Shown here in pieces: positions 37,301 through 51,200 of a stretch of DNA of 64,000 nucleotides (position 1 is the first letter of the stretch; each line of letters begins with the position of its first letter). Origin of the DNA: Liolophura sinensis (Eukaryota; Mollusca; Polyplacophora; Chitonida; Chitonidae); the NCBI RefSeq assembly GCF_032854445.1, contig NC_088295.1, forward strand, positions 934,501 to 998,500, written 5' to 3'. Both the position numbers and the translations under genes were made by a program. The notes below the pieces were generated by a model. That model did not search any database. It was not told where the DNA came from and saw nothing but the letters and a program-made list of their open reading frames with translations.

Positions 37301-40300
37301 TGCATCGTTGAGGTACATTTACCACATGACACCCATGACAGGACGGCTGTACGGTCTCTTCATGCTCCATGTGGGCCAGCTAAACATAGTATGCCATATG
37401 ACACCCATGACAGGACGGCCATACAACCTCTTCATGCTCCATGTGGGCCAGCTAAACATAGCATGCCATATGACACCCATGACAGGACGGCCACACAACC
37501 TCTTCATGCTCCATGAGGGCCAGCTAAATATAGCATGCCATATGACACCCATGACAGGACGGCCATACAACCTCTTCATGCTCCATGTGGGCCAGCTAAA
37601 CGTAGTATGCCATATGACACCCATGACAGGACGGCCATACAACCTCTTCATGCTCTATGTGGGCCAGCTAAACACAGTATGCCATATGACACCCATGACA
37701 GCATGACTGTACAGTCTCTTCATGCTCCGTGTGGGCCAGCTAAACGTAGTATGCCATATGACACCCATGACAGCACGGCCATACAACCTCTTCATGCTCC
37801 GTGTGGGCCAGCTAAACATAGTATGCCATATGACACCCATGACAGGACGGCCATACAACCTCTTCATGCTCCATGTGGGCCAGCTAAACGTAGTATGCCA
37901 TATGACACCCATGACAGGACGGCCATACAACCTCTTCATGCTCCGTGTGGGCCAGCTAAACGTAGTATGCCATATGACACCCATGACAGCACGGCCATAC
38001 AACCTCTTCATGCTCCATGTGGGCCAGCTAAACGTAGTATGCCATATGACACCCATGACAGCACGGCCATACAACCTCTTCATGCTCCGTGTGGGCCAGC
38101 TAAACGTAGTATGCCATATGACATCCATGACAGCACGGCCATACAACCTCTTCATGCTCCATGTGGGCCAGCTAAACGTAGTATGCCATATGACACCCAT
38201 GACAGCACGGCCATACAACCTCTTCATGCTCCATGTGGGCCAGCTAAATGTAGTATGCCATATGACACCCATGACAGGACGGCCATACAACCTCTTCATG
38301 CTCCATGTGGGCCAGCTAAACATAGTATGCCATATGACACCCATGACAGGACGGCCATACAACCTCTTCATGCTCCATGTGGGTCAGCTAAACGTAGTAT
38401 GCCATATGACACCCATGACAGCATGACTGTACAGTCTCTTCATGCTCCTTGTGGGCCAGCTAGATGTTGTCTAGCGACTAAACTGCAGTCGTAATGTCTG
38501 GCAGTATTTATTAACACACCAGGACACCATCATGTATTACACTCCACAATTTGCCCCCCACTCACCAGATAGATGACATCTGGCCGGCCAATGACAGCAA
38601 TGGCCAGGGACAGTTTCCTCTTCATACCCCCACTGTATGTCTTCGTGGCCTGATCCAGGAAGCTGGCCATATACAGACTGTTCGAAAGAGCGCTGATCAT
38701 CTACACACAAAAACACACAGAAGAATGAAAGACTAAACTCCAACATTTTATTTGTAACAATAAGCAGCAGTCCATCGGCTGTGTTTGATTGCCGATAGTA
38801 ATAACAACCAGCAGTCATTTGTAACATATATTAATGTCATTGGTATTTCACTGCATACACAAGAATATTTCACTTACACTTATAGATTCATGGGGTGTGT
38901 GGGGAAGTCTATTTCTGGCTTTCTTACTGCAGTGTAGTACATCTAGTTATCTTCTACTCGCTAAGAACCTGTCTAGACAGCTAGGTATTTAAACATACCT
39001 GTTTAGCATCATAGCTAGTGGTACCCTTCAGTCGGGCATGACAGTAGAGTAACTCTCTCCCGGAGACAAAGTCATCCAGGGCATCACTCTGGGGACAGTA
39101 GCCCATAGCCTGTCTCTGTTGTCCTGATAAACTTTGCACACTGCACAAGAAAACATAAAACATGTCACATGATCACATCTGGCCGTGTAAAAGAATATTC
39201 TAATACTTATTCATTTATATGTACACTAACACGACAGCAGCCAGTAGTATGGTGGAAGAAAACAGGACAGAGCCCTTGGGAAACCAACAACCATCCACAG
39301 TCTGTATTCACATGTACACTAACACGACAGCGGCCAGTAGTATGGTGGAAGAAAACAGGACAGAGCCCTTGGGAAACCAACAACCATCCACAGTCTGTAT
39401 TCACATGTACACTAACACGACAGCGGCCAGTAGTATGGTGGAAGAAAACAGGACAGAGCCCTTGGGAAACCAACGACCATCCACAGTCTGTATTCACATG
39501 TACACTAACACGACAGCGGCCAGTAGTATGGTGGAAGAAAACAGGACAGAGCCCTTGGGAAACCAACGACCATCCACAGTCTGTATTCACATGTACACTA
39601 ACACGACAGCGGCCAGTAGTATGGTGGAAGAAAACAGGACAGAGCCCTTGGGAAACCAACGACCATCCACAGTCTGTATTCACATGTACACTAACACGAC
39701 AGCGGCCAGTAGTATGGTGGAAGAAAACAGAGCAGAGCCCTTGGGAAACCAACGACCATCCACAGTCTGTATTCACATGTACACTAACACGACAGCGGCC
39801 AGTAGTATGGTGGAAGAAAACAGGACAGAGCCCTTGGGAAACCAACGACCATCCACAGTCTGTATTCACATGTACACTAACACGACAGTGGCCAGCAGTA
39901 TGGTGGAAGAAAACAGGACAGAGCCCTTGGGAAACCAACGACCATCCACAGTCTGTATTCACATGTACACTAACACAACAGTGGCCAGCAGTATGGTGGA
40001 AGAAAACAGGGCAGAGCCCTTGGGAAACCAACGACCATCCACAGTCTGTATTTACATGTACACTAACACAACAGTGGCCAGCAGTATGGTGGAAGAAAAC
40101 AGAGCAGAGCCCTTGGGAAACCAACGACCATCCACAGTTTGTATTCACATGTACACTAACACAACAGTGGCCAGCAGTATGGTGGAAGAAAACAGGGCAG
40201 AGCCCTTGGGAAACCAACGACCATCCACAGTCTGTATTCACATGTACACTAACACAACAGTGGCCAGCAGTATGGTGGAAGAAAACAGAGCAGAGCCCTT

Positions 40301-43300
40301 GGGAAACCAACGACCATCCACAGTCTGTATTCACATGTACACTAACACGACTAAGCTATGACCATACAGAATCATACACAGTTAATGTACGCTCTGCAAA
40401 ATTTTTTACACCAAAACTAATTAAAACCTGGAAAACATAGCTCAAAAATAAGCCAGTGATATGACGACATCAATGATACTTTCATGTATGTGTAAAACGC
40501 TTTACTCTCACTCAAATGCACTTGTAGCAAATGTTTCAGTGTCAGTACCTCTTTCCATTGAGATAAGCATCCCCACCAGATAGGTCTGTGTCCCCGATCA
40601 GCATTTTGAACACAGTTGTTTTACCCGCTCCATTAACGCCTAATAAGCCAAAACACTGTGGACAAAAACAGACAGGTGTTACTAAAGTGGTTTTCATGGC
40701 ATACCACACCCCTTAACAACCATACAGTAACACACAGTCATAAACAACCTAACTCCAAAGTTGGAATTCCATAGTATACCCTAACACGCAACAATGTAAC
40801 TCGTAGTCTGGCTTTCCAAGGCATACCATATCACATAATAGTATCATTCCTAAAATGGCTTTCCATGGTATACCATACCAATTTTTAAATTTTGTGAAGA
40901 AGGCATTCTAGCTGACAGACTTACCTCCCCTGACTGTACTGCAAATGACACATTATCCACAGCAATGATCTTCTTCAAGCCACGTAAATAGAGCTGCAGT
41001 GAGAAAACAAAGTTACGTAGAAGACAGTGTTACACAGATACATGTACTGCACAGTAAGAAGACAATGTTACACAGATACTGCACGGTGAGAAGACAATGT
41101 TACACAGATACTGCATGGTGAGAAGGCAATGTTAAACAGATACTGTACAGTGAGAAGACAATGTTACACAGATACAGCACAGTAAGAAGACAATGTTACA
41201 CAGATACTGCACAGTGAGAAGACACTGTCACACAGATACTGCATGGTGAGAAGACAATGTTACATGGATACTGCACAGTGAGAAGACAATGTTACACAGA
41301 TACAGCACAGTAAGAAGACAATGTTACACAGATACTGCACAGTGAGAAGACACTGTCACACAGATATTGCATGGTGAGAAGACAATGTTACACAGATACT
41401 GCATGGTGAGAAGACAATGTTACATGGATACTGCACAGTGAGAAGACAATGTTACACAGATACTGTATGGTGAGAAAACAATGTTAAACAGATACCGCAT
41501 GTTGAGAAGGCAATGCTAAACAGGTACTGTACAGTAAGAAGACAATGTTACACAGACACAGCAGAGTGAGATTTATTTATTTATTTGATTGGTGTTTTAC
41601 TCGCCGTACTCAAGAATATTTCACTTATACGACGACGGCCAGCATTATGGTGGGAGGAAACCAGGCAGAGCCCGGAGGAAACCGATGGCCATCCGCAGGG
41701 TGCTGGCAGGCCTTCCCACTTACGGCCGGAGAGGAAGCCAGCATGAGCTGGACTTGAACTCACAGCGACCGCATTGGTGAGAGGCTCCTGGGTCATTGCG
41801 CTGTGCTAACGCGCTAACCGACGGAGCCACGGAGGCCCCCAGCACAGTGAGACAATGTTATACAGATACTGCACACTGAGAAGACAATATCATACAGATA
41901 CTGCACGGTGAGAGGACAATGTTACACGGATGCTGAATGGTGAGAAGACAATGTTACACGGATGCTGAATGGTAAGAAGACAATGTTATAAAGATACTGT
42001 ACATTGAGAAGACAACCTGACACAGATACTTCACGATGAGAAGACAAACTTACACAGATACTGCACAGTGAGAAGGCAATGTTACACAGATACTGCACAC
42101 TGAGAAGATAATGTTACATGGATACTGCACAGTGAGAAGACAATGTTACACGGATACTGCACAAGTGAGAAGACAATGTTACACGACTACTGCACAGTGA
42201 GAAGAAAATGTTACGCGGATGCTGCACAGTGAGAAGACGAGAAGACGTTACAGATACTGCACAGTGAGAAGGTAATGTTACACAGATACTGCACAGGGAG
42301 AAGACGAGAAGACACTGTCACACAGATACTGCACAGTGAGAAGACAATGTTATACAGATACTGTACATTGAGAAGACAACATTACACACAGATACTGTAC
42401 AGTGAGAAGACAACCTTACACAGATACTGCACAGTGAGAAAACAATGTTACACAGACACAGCATGGTGAGAAGACAGCATTACATGGACACAGTATGGTA
42501 AGAAGGCAATGTTACACAGATACTGCACAGTGAAAAAACAATGTTACACAGACACAGCACAGTGAGAAGACAACCTTACACAGATACTGCACAGAGAGAA
42601 GACAATGTTACACAGACTAACAGAAGAGATAAAATCTTGGTCTTCCTGTTTAATTGTATCAAACGGGATCCCTATTGTAATCGTTCTGTTTTTAGGGATC
42701 CCGTTCTCCTGAACGGGATCCTATTGTAATCGTTCTGTTTTTTAGGGATCCCGTTCGGGAGAACGGGATCCCTATTGTAATCGTTCTGTTTTTTCTTCTT
42801 ATTAGGGATCCCGTTCTTCCCGAACGGGATCCCTATTGTAATCGTTCTGTTTTTTCTTATTATTATTTTTTTTTCACAGAGTTTGTTAGCAAGGAAACTT
42901 TTACACCGTTCAACATACATATCCCAAATTTTGCACACATATTCTGGCGGTGTATATCTCGGGACAAATTCTCCATTTTTTTGCTATGTCACGTGGTTCG
43001 GCCGCCATATTGGATTTTGTGTAAAATCTTTAAAAATCTTCTTCTCCAGAACCACTGAACCGATCGTTTTCAAATTTGTCATACAGCTAGTAAGTCACGA
43101 GTTCTTTAAAGTTTGCGAAAATGGTTCACTTCCGATTAAAACTCTGGAAGCTCGCCATTGGTCGAATTTGTGACGTCACAAAAAGTTCTCAAAGTTCACT
43201 TATTCTGAACGTATTCTGATGTATCTTGAGCTGCTGATTCCGAATCTGCATGTATTTTTTGCATATCTGTGTAACTTTTTGAGATATTAGCAAAAAACTG

Positions 43301-46300
43301 AAAAAGTTACGTAATTTCAATGGCCTTTTAATCGAGAACTATGGCAGCTAGAAATCTGCAACCTGCACGAAAATGTAGTTCAAGACACGCTCTTTCGAGC
43401 ATTCGTCAACGGATTTGAGCTCCGATGAACAGTTTTCTCGCTAGAATCGTTTGAATAACAATACCGTTTTTGTTTAGAAAAAGATGGGAATCCTATTGCT
43501 TCAACATGGAGTTAGATGGGGAATGGACTGGATTTGTAGTATTTGACTTGATGCTTTCGCCTACACTGTCCGTGATCTCCCGAAACGGTTGTAGGATGAC
43601 ATTGATTCCAGTTCCCATCTAACTCCAGTACTCTATTACATCGCGTAGAGATCTAACTACAACAGCAAACGATGTGGGCCTGTAAAAGTTGGCTTTGTTT
43701 TGTGCAGACCGTGTTTTCTTTACTATACGCTAACCAGGTCAGGGTGATTGACAGATATGGACATGTGAACTGGTCCTGGTGTGGACTTTCGGACAACAGC
43801 CTAGATATCAGTAGAGCAGTGAGTCTGTGCATGGCAGGTCGTGGATTGAGACATAAAAGTACACACTATGAATTTTCTTCTTTCTTTCTTTTCTTTTACC
43901 GCTGTCGCGTGTTAGTCATGTCAGAGTTCGATCCCAGGGTTGGCAGTTTGTCAGGCGATGAAAATGTTGTCACCTTCAAGATTTTAAGTAGGCTGCTAGG
44001 CGTGTTGGATGTTCTGAGGACGAATTTGGTGCGTTTTCCTTTCTCCGACTAACAGTTTTGTCGCCAGTTGCCATGAAATTGCGAAAAAGTGCAATTTTCG
44101 CCCATGTTTGGAGGTCACGTGACACAAAACTGCTGCAGAGGTGGAGCTGAAAATGCCTGAGTACAAAGGGCTTTTGGGGTACTCTAGGCGTGCGGAAAAT
44201 CATTAAAGTGTGTCAATAAATGTGGGAGTTGCAGTGCTTCAAATATTGTCCAAAGGCCGATTTGCTGTATTTGGCTCTTCGACGTCCCCATGTTATATAA
44301 TGCTTTTTTAATGCATTTGTGACCACGATGAAGGCACTGGTATTGTAAGCATGGTACCCGACGTACTTTGACGTCCTGATCATGAATCTGGATTTATTTC
44401 TTGATGGCGACGTATAGTTTTGCCGCCAATTGGAATCAAAACGCGAAAAAGAGCAATTTTTCAACATATGTGGAGGTCTAGTAAGAGAAAACCGTTACAG
44501 CTGTAAAACTAAACATCACTGAGTGGAAAGCGCTACACACGTACTCTATGTGTGCTAAAAATCTTCGATCTGTGTCACCATTCAAAGGACAAATAAGGGA
44601 AAACGTCATCGATCCGATCCGGGATCCCGGCCTAGGATCTGCTATTCGCAGATCCATTCTAGTTATTATTATTATTATTATTATTTTTTTTTCACCGACT
44701 TTGTTCGCATGGAAACTTTTTTACCGTTCAACATACAGGTCTGAAATTTTGCACACATATTCTGGCGGTGAATATCTCGGGACAAATTCTCCACTTTTTT
44801 GCTATGTCACGTGGTTCGGCCGCCATATTGGATTTTGTGTAAAATCTTTAAAAATCTTCTTCTCAAGAACCACTGAACCGATCGTTTTCAAACTTGACAT
44901 ACAGCTAGTAAGTTACGAGTTCTTTAAAGTTTGCGAAAATGGTTCACTTCGGGTCAAAATTCTGGAAGCTCGCCATTGGTCGAATTTGTGACGTCACAAA
45001 AAGTTCTCAAAGTTCAATTGTTCTGAACGTATTCTGGTGTATCTTCAGCTGCTGATTCTGAATCTGCTTGTGTTTTTGGCATATCTGTGTAACTTTTTGA
45101 GATATTAGCAAAAAACCTAAAAAAGTTACGTAATTTGAATGACCTGTAACTCGAGAACTATGACAGCTAGAAATGTGCAACCTGCATGAAATTGTAGCCC
45201 AAGACATGCTCTTTCGAGCATTCGTCAATGGATTTGAGCTGCGATTGATAGATTTTTCGCTACAAGCGTTTAAATGACAACACCGTTTTTTGTTTAGAAA
45301 AAGGTGGGAATCCCATTGCTTTAACATGGAGTTAGATGGGGACAAAACTGGGTTTGTAGTATTTGACCTGATGCTTTCGGCTACACTGTCCGTGATTTCC
45401 CGAAACGGTTGTAGGATGACATTGATTCCAGTTCCCATCTATCTCCAGTACTCTATTAGAAGGCGTAGAGATCTAACTACAACAGCAAATGACATGGACC
45501 TGTAAAAGTTAGCTTTGTTTTGCGCAGACCTCGTGCTCTTTACTATACGTTAAACAGTTCAGGGTGATTGACAGATATGGACATGTGCCGTGGTCCAAGT
45601 GCTGACTTTCTAACGCTGGCCAAGCTATCAGTGGAGCTGTGAGTCTGTACAAACTTTGTGTTGCACTAGTCGTGTTTTTGCATTATTTCTTACAATTAAT
45701 GGGCTAAGTCTGCCAAGGAACGACCGTTTTTCACTGGGCATAGCGTAGCATCATCAAGGTCGCCGATCTATTCGAGGGATTGCAAATGACCGGCCGACTG
45801 CCTCAGTGACAAACGGTGTAAGGTCGCATAGAAACTTTGAAAGCCGTGTATGTGGAACATGGGTCCTTCGAACACAAATCATGAAGGGGAAAACGTCATC
45901 GATCCGATCCGGGATCCCGGCCTAGGATCTGCTATTCGCAGATCCATTCTAGTTCTTATTAGGGATCCCGTTCTTCCCGAACGGGATCCCTATTGTTATT
46001 GTTCTGTTTTTTCTTATTAGGGATCCCGTTCTTCCGGAACGGGATCCCTATTGTATTCGTTCTGTTTTTTCTTATTATTATTATTATTATTATTATTTTT
46101 TTTTTCACCGACTTTGTTCGCATGGAAACTTTTTTACTGTTCAACATACAGGTCTGAAATTTTGCACACATATTTTAGCGGTGAATATCTCGGGACAAAT
46201 TCTCCACTTTTTTGCTATGTCCCGTGGTTCGGCCGCCATATTGGATTTTGTGTAAAATCTTTAAAAATCTTCTTCTCCAGAACCACTGAACCGATCGTTG

Positions 46301-48250
46301 TCAAATTTGACATGCAGCTAGTAAGTCACGAGTTCTTTAAAGTTTGAGAAAACGGTTCACTTCCGGTCAAAACTCTGGAAGCTCGCTATTGGTCGAATTT
46401 GTGACGTCACAAAAAGTTCTCAAAGTTCAATTGTTCTCAACGTATTCTGGTGTATCTTGAGCTGCTGATTCCGAATCTGGTTGTATTTTTTGCATATCTG
46501 TGTAACTTTTTGAGATATAAGCAAAAAACTAAAAAAAGTTACGTAACTTCAAGGACCTGTAACTCAAGAACTAAGGCAGCTAGAAATGTGCAACCTGCAC
46601 CAAAGTGTAGCCCAAGACATGCTCTTTAGAGCATTCGTCAACAGATTTGAGCTCCGATCAAAAGTTTTCTCGCTAGGAGCGTTTAAATGACAACACCGTT
46701 TTTTGTTTAGAAAAAGATGGGAATCCTGTTGCTTTAACATGGAGTTAGATAGGGACTGCACTGGGTTTGTAGTATTTGACCTGATGCTTTCGGCTACACT
46801 GTCCGTGATCTCCAGAAACGGTTGTGCTATGACATTCAGTCCAGTTCCCATCTAACTCCAGTATTCTATTAGATGGCGAAGAGATCTAACTACAACAGCA
46901 AACGACGTGGACCTGTAAAAGTTAGCTTTGTTTTGCGCAGACCTTGTTTTCTTTACTATACGCTAACCAGGCCAGGGTGATTGACAGATATGGACATGTG
47001 CCGTGGTCCAGGTGTTGACTTTTTGACAACAGCCGAGCTATGAGTAGAGCTGTGAGTCTGTGCATGGCAGGTCGTGGATTGAGACGTGGAAGTTCAAATT
47101 TGCTGTTACACGGGCTGTGTTTTTGCATTCTTCCTTACATAAAGCCAGCCAAGTCTGCCAAGGAATAACCGTTTTTCACTGGGCATAGTGTCGCATAGGG
47201 AATGACCGGCCGACTGCCTCAGTGACAAACGGTGTAAGGTCGCATGGAGACTTTAAAAGCCTTGTAGCTAGTTATGTGTTGATTTTCGACCAATAACTTA
47301 TGTTCTCATATGAAAGATGAAAGCATAAAGAAAATTAGTATGTAGACTTGAAGTGAGGTTTGCGACTTCCTTGGGGACTACGTGAGATATACAATAGTGT
47401 GGGTGGTAGGGGAGATGCTGGCGAAATTTTCTAAGACTTGACCTAATTACACAAGGATTTAAACGCTAACCGTCTTCCGTCTGCGTGGTGTGACGCCTGT
47501 CAGTCATGTCAGAGTTCGATCCCAGCTTAGCCAATTTGTCAGGGGATAAAAATGTTGTGAATTTTAAGGTTTCAAGTAGGCTGCTAGGCGTAGTTCGATG
47601 TTCTGATGACGAATTTGGTTGTTTTTCCTTTGTCCGACGCATGGTTTTGTCGCCAATTGCCATCAAAGTGCGAAAAACTGCAATTTTCGCCCATGTTTGG
47701 CCGTCACGTGACACAAAACTGCTGCAGCTGTGGAGCTGAAAATCACTGAGTGCAAAGGGCAATATGCGCACTGTAGGCGTGCGTAAAATCATGGAAGTGT
47801 GTCAATAAATGTGGGAGTTGCAATGCTTCAAATATTGTCCAAAGGCCGATTGGCTGTATTTGGCACTTTGACGTCCCAATGTTATATGATGCATTTTAAA
47901 TGCATTTGCGACTGGGATAAAGGCACGAACAATGTAAGCATGCTACCCGACGTAGTTTAACGTCCTGATCATGAATCTGGAATTATTTCTTTCCGGAGAC
48001 GCATAGTTTTGCCGCAAATGGCGGTGAAAACGCGAAAAAGCGCAATTTTTCACCATATTTGGAGATCTATTGCGAGGAAACCGTAACAGCCGTAAAGCTG
48101 AAAATCACCGAGTGCAAAGCGCTAAATACGTACACTATGTGTGCCGAAAATCTTTGATCTGTGTCAACAACCACAGGACATGCAGGGGAAAATGTCATCG
48201 ATCCGATCCGGGATCCCGGCCTAGGATCTGCTATTCGCAGATCCATTCTA

Positions 48251-48286
<36 letters not shown>

Positions 48287-51200
48287 TTTTTTTTTCGATT
48301 TTGTTAGCAGCAGAACTCAAACACCGTTCAACATAGAAGTTTAAAATTTTGCACACACAATCTAGAGGAAATTTTCTAGGGGTATATTTTTTTATTTTTT
48401 GCTATGTCACGTGGTTCGGCCGCCATATTGGATTTTGTGTAAAATCTTTAAAAATCTTCTTCTCCAGAACCACTGAACCGATCGTTCTCAAATTTGACAT
48501 GCAACTAGTAGGTCAGGAGTTCTTCAAAGTTTGCGAAAATGGTTCACTTCCGGTCAAAACTCTGGAAGCTCGCCATTGGTCGAATTTGTGACGTCACAAA
48601 AAGTTCTCAAAGTTCATATGTTCTGAACGTATTCTGATGTATCCTGAGCTGCTGATTCCGAATCTGCTTGTATTTTTTCAATATCTGTGTAACTTTTTGA
48701 GATATCAGCCAAAAAATCAATAAAGTTACGTAACTTCAATGACCTGTAACTCGAGAACTAGGACAGCTAGAAATGTGCAACCTGCACGAAATTGTAGCCC
48801 AAGACATGCTCTTTCGAGCATTCGTCAACGGATTTCAGCTCCGATCAATAGTTTTTTCGCTACAAGCGTTTAAATCACAACACCGTTTTTTGTTTAGAAA
48901 AAGGTGGGAATCCTATTGCTTTAACATGGAGTTAGATGGGGACTGGACTGGGTTTATAGTATTTGAGCTGATGCTTTCGGACACACTGTCCGTGATCTCC
49001 CGAAACAGTTGTAGGATGACATTGATTCCAGTTCCCATCTAACTCCAGTACTCTATTAGATGGCGTAGAGATCTAACTACAACAGCAAACAACGTGGAGC
49101 TGTAAAAGTTAGCTTTGTTTTGCGCAGACCTCGTCCTCTTTACTATACGTTAAACAGGCCAGGGTGATTGACAGATATGGACATGTGCCCTGGCCCAAGT
49201 GCTGACTTTCTAACGATGGCCGAGCTATCAGTGGAGCAGTGAGTCTGTGGCATGGCAGGTCGTGGATTGAGATGTGAATGTACAAACTTGCTGTTACACT
49301 GGTCGTGTTTTTGCCTTATTTCTTACAATTAGCGGGCTAAATCTGTCGAGGAACGACCGTTTTTCACTGGGCATAGCGTAGCATCATCAAGGTCGCCTAT
49401 TTATTCGAGGGAATGCAAATGACCGGCCGACTGCCTCAGTGACAAACGGTGTAAGGTCGCATGGAAACTTTGAAAGCCGTGTATGTGGAACATGTGTCCT
49501 TCGAACACAGAACATGAAGGGGAAAACGTCATCGATCAGATCCGGGATCCCGGCCTAGGATCTGCTATTCGCAGATCCATTCTAGTTATTATTATTATTT
49601 TTTTTTTTTCACCGACTTTGTTCGCATGGAAACTTTTTTACCGTTCAACATACAGGTCTCAAATTTTGCACACATATTCTGGCGGTGAATATCTCGGGAC
49701 AAATTCTCCACTTTTTTGCTATGTCACGTGGTTCGGACGCCATATTGGATTTTGTGTAAAATCTTTAAAAATCTTCTTCTCAAGAACCACTGAACCGATC
49801 GGTTTTAAACTTGACATGCAGCTAGTAAGTCACAAGTTCTTTAAAGTTTGCGAAAATGGTTCACTTCCGGTCAAAACTCTGGAAGCTCGCCATTGGTCGA
49901 ATTTGTGACGTCACAAAAAGTTCTCAAAGTTCAAATGTTCTGAACGTATTCTGATGTATCTTGAGCTGCTGATTCCGAATCTGCTTGTATTTTTTGCATA
50001 TCTGTGTAACTTTTTGAGATATCAGCAAAAAAATCAATAAAGTGACGTAACTTCAATGACCTGTAACTCAAGAACTATGACAGCTAGAAATGTGCAACCT
50101 GCACGAAATTGTAGCCCAAGACATGCTCTTTCGAGCATTTGTCAACAGATTTGAGCTCCGATCAATAGTTTTTTCGCTACAAGCGTTTAAATCACAACAC
50201 CGTTTTTTGTTTAGAAAAAGGTGGGAATCCTATTGCTTTAACATGGAGTTAGATGGGGATTGGACTGGGTTTGTAGTATTTGACCTGATGCTTTCGCCTA
50301 CACTGTCCGTGATCTCCCGAAACGGTTGTAGGATGACATTGATTCCAGTTCCCATCTAACTCCAGTACTCTATTACATCGCGTAGAGATCTAACTACAAC
50401 AGCAAACGACGTGGGCCTGTAAAAGTTGGCTTTGTTTTGCGCAGACCGTGTCTTCTTTACTATACGCTAACCATGTCAGGGTGATTGACAGATATGGACA
50501 TGTGCCCTGGTACCGGTGTGGACTTTCGGACAACGGCCTAGATATCAGTAGAGCAGTGAGTCTGTACATGGCAGGTGGTGGATTGAGACATAAAAGTACA
50601 CACTATGAATTTTCTTCTTTCTTTCTTTCTTTTCTCTTCCCGCTGTCGCGTGTTAGTCATGTCAGAGTTCGATCCCAGGTTAGGCAATTTGTCAGGCGAT
50701 GAAAATGTTGTCACTTTCAAGATTTTAAGTAGGCTGCTAGGCGTGTTGGATGTTCTGAGGACGAATTTGGTGCTTTTTCCTTTCTCCGACGCACAGTTTT
50801 GTCGCCAGTTGCCATGAAAGTGCGAAAAAGTGCAATTTTTGCCCATGTTTGGAGGTCACGTGACACAAAACTGCTGCAGATGTGGAGCTGAAAATGACTG
50901 AGTACAAAGGGCTTTTTGGGTACTCTAAGCGTGCGGAAAATCATAAAAGTGTGTCAATAAATGTGGGAGTTGCAGTGCTTCAAATATTGTCCAAAGGCCG
51001 ATTTGCTGTATTTGGCTCTTCGACGTCCCCATTTTATATGATGCATTTTCAATGCATTTGTGACCACGATGAAGGCACGGGCATTGTAAGCATGGTAACC
51101 GACGTACTTTGACGTCCTGATCATGAATCTGGACTTATTTCTTGATGGCGACGTATAGTTTTGCCGCAAATTGCAATCAAAACGCGAAAAAGCGCAATTT

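Noticed and set aside
37308-38494. Frames [20 protein letters not shown] and [17 protein letters not shown]
   Set aside because: 72-bp array inside an intron, open on both strands.
39169-40440. 375-423-codon frames in three registers of the 93-bp array
   Set aside because: The SINE-derived repeat has a 31-codon period and no stops by chance; no homology and no exon structure.
45007-45438. Minus-strand frames in the rolling-circle-like copies (for example [18 protein letters not shown])
   Set aside because: They span the inverted stem region, vary in length among copies and show no domain; considered incidental.
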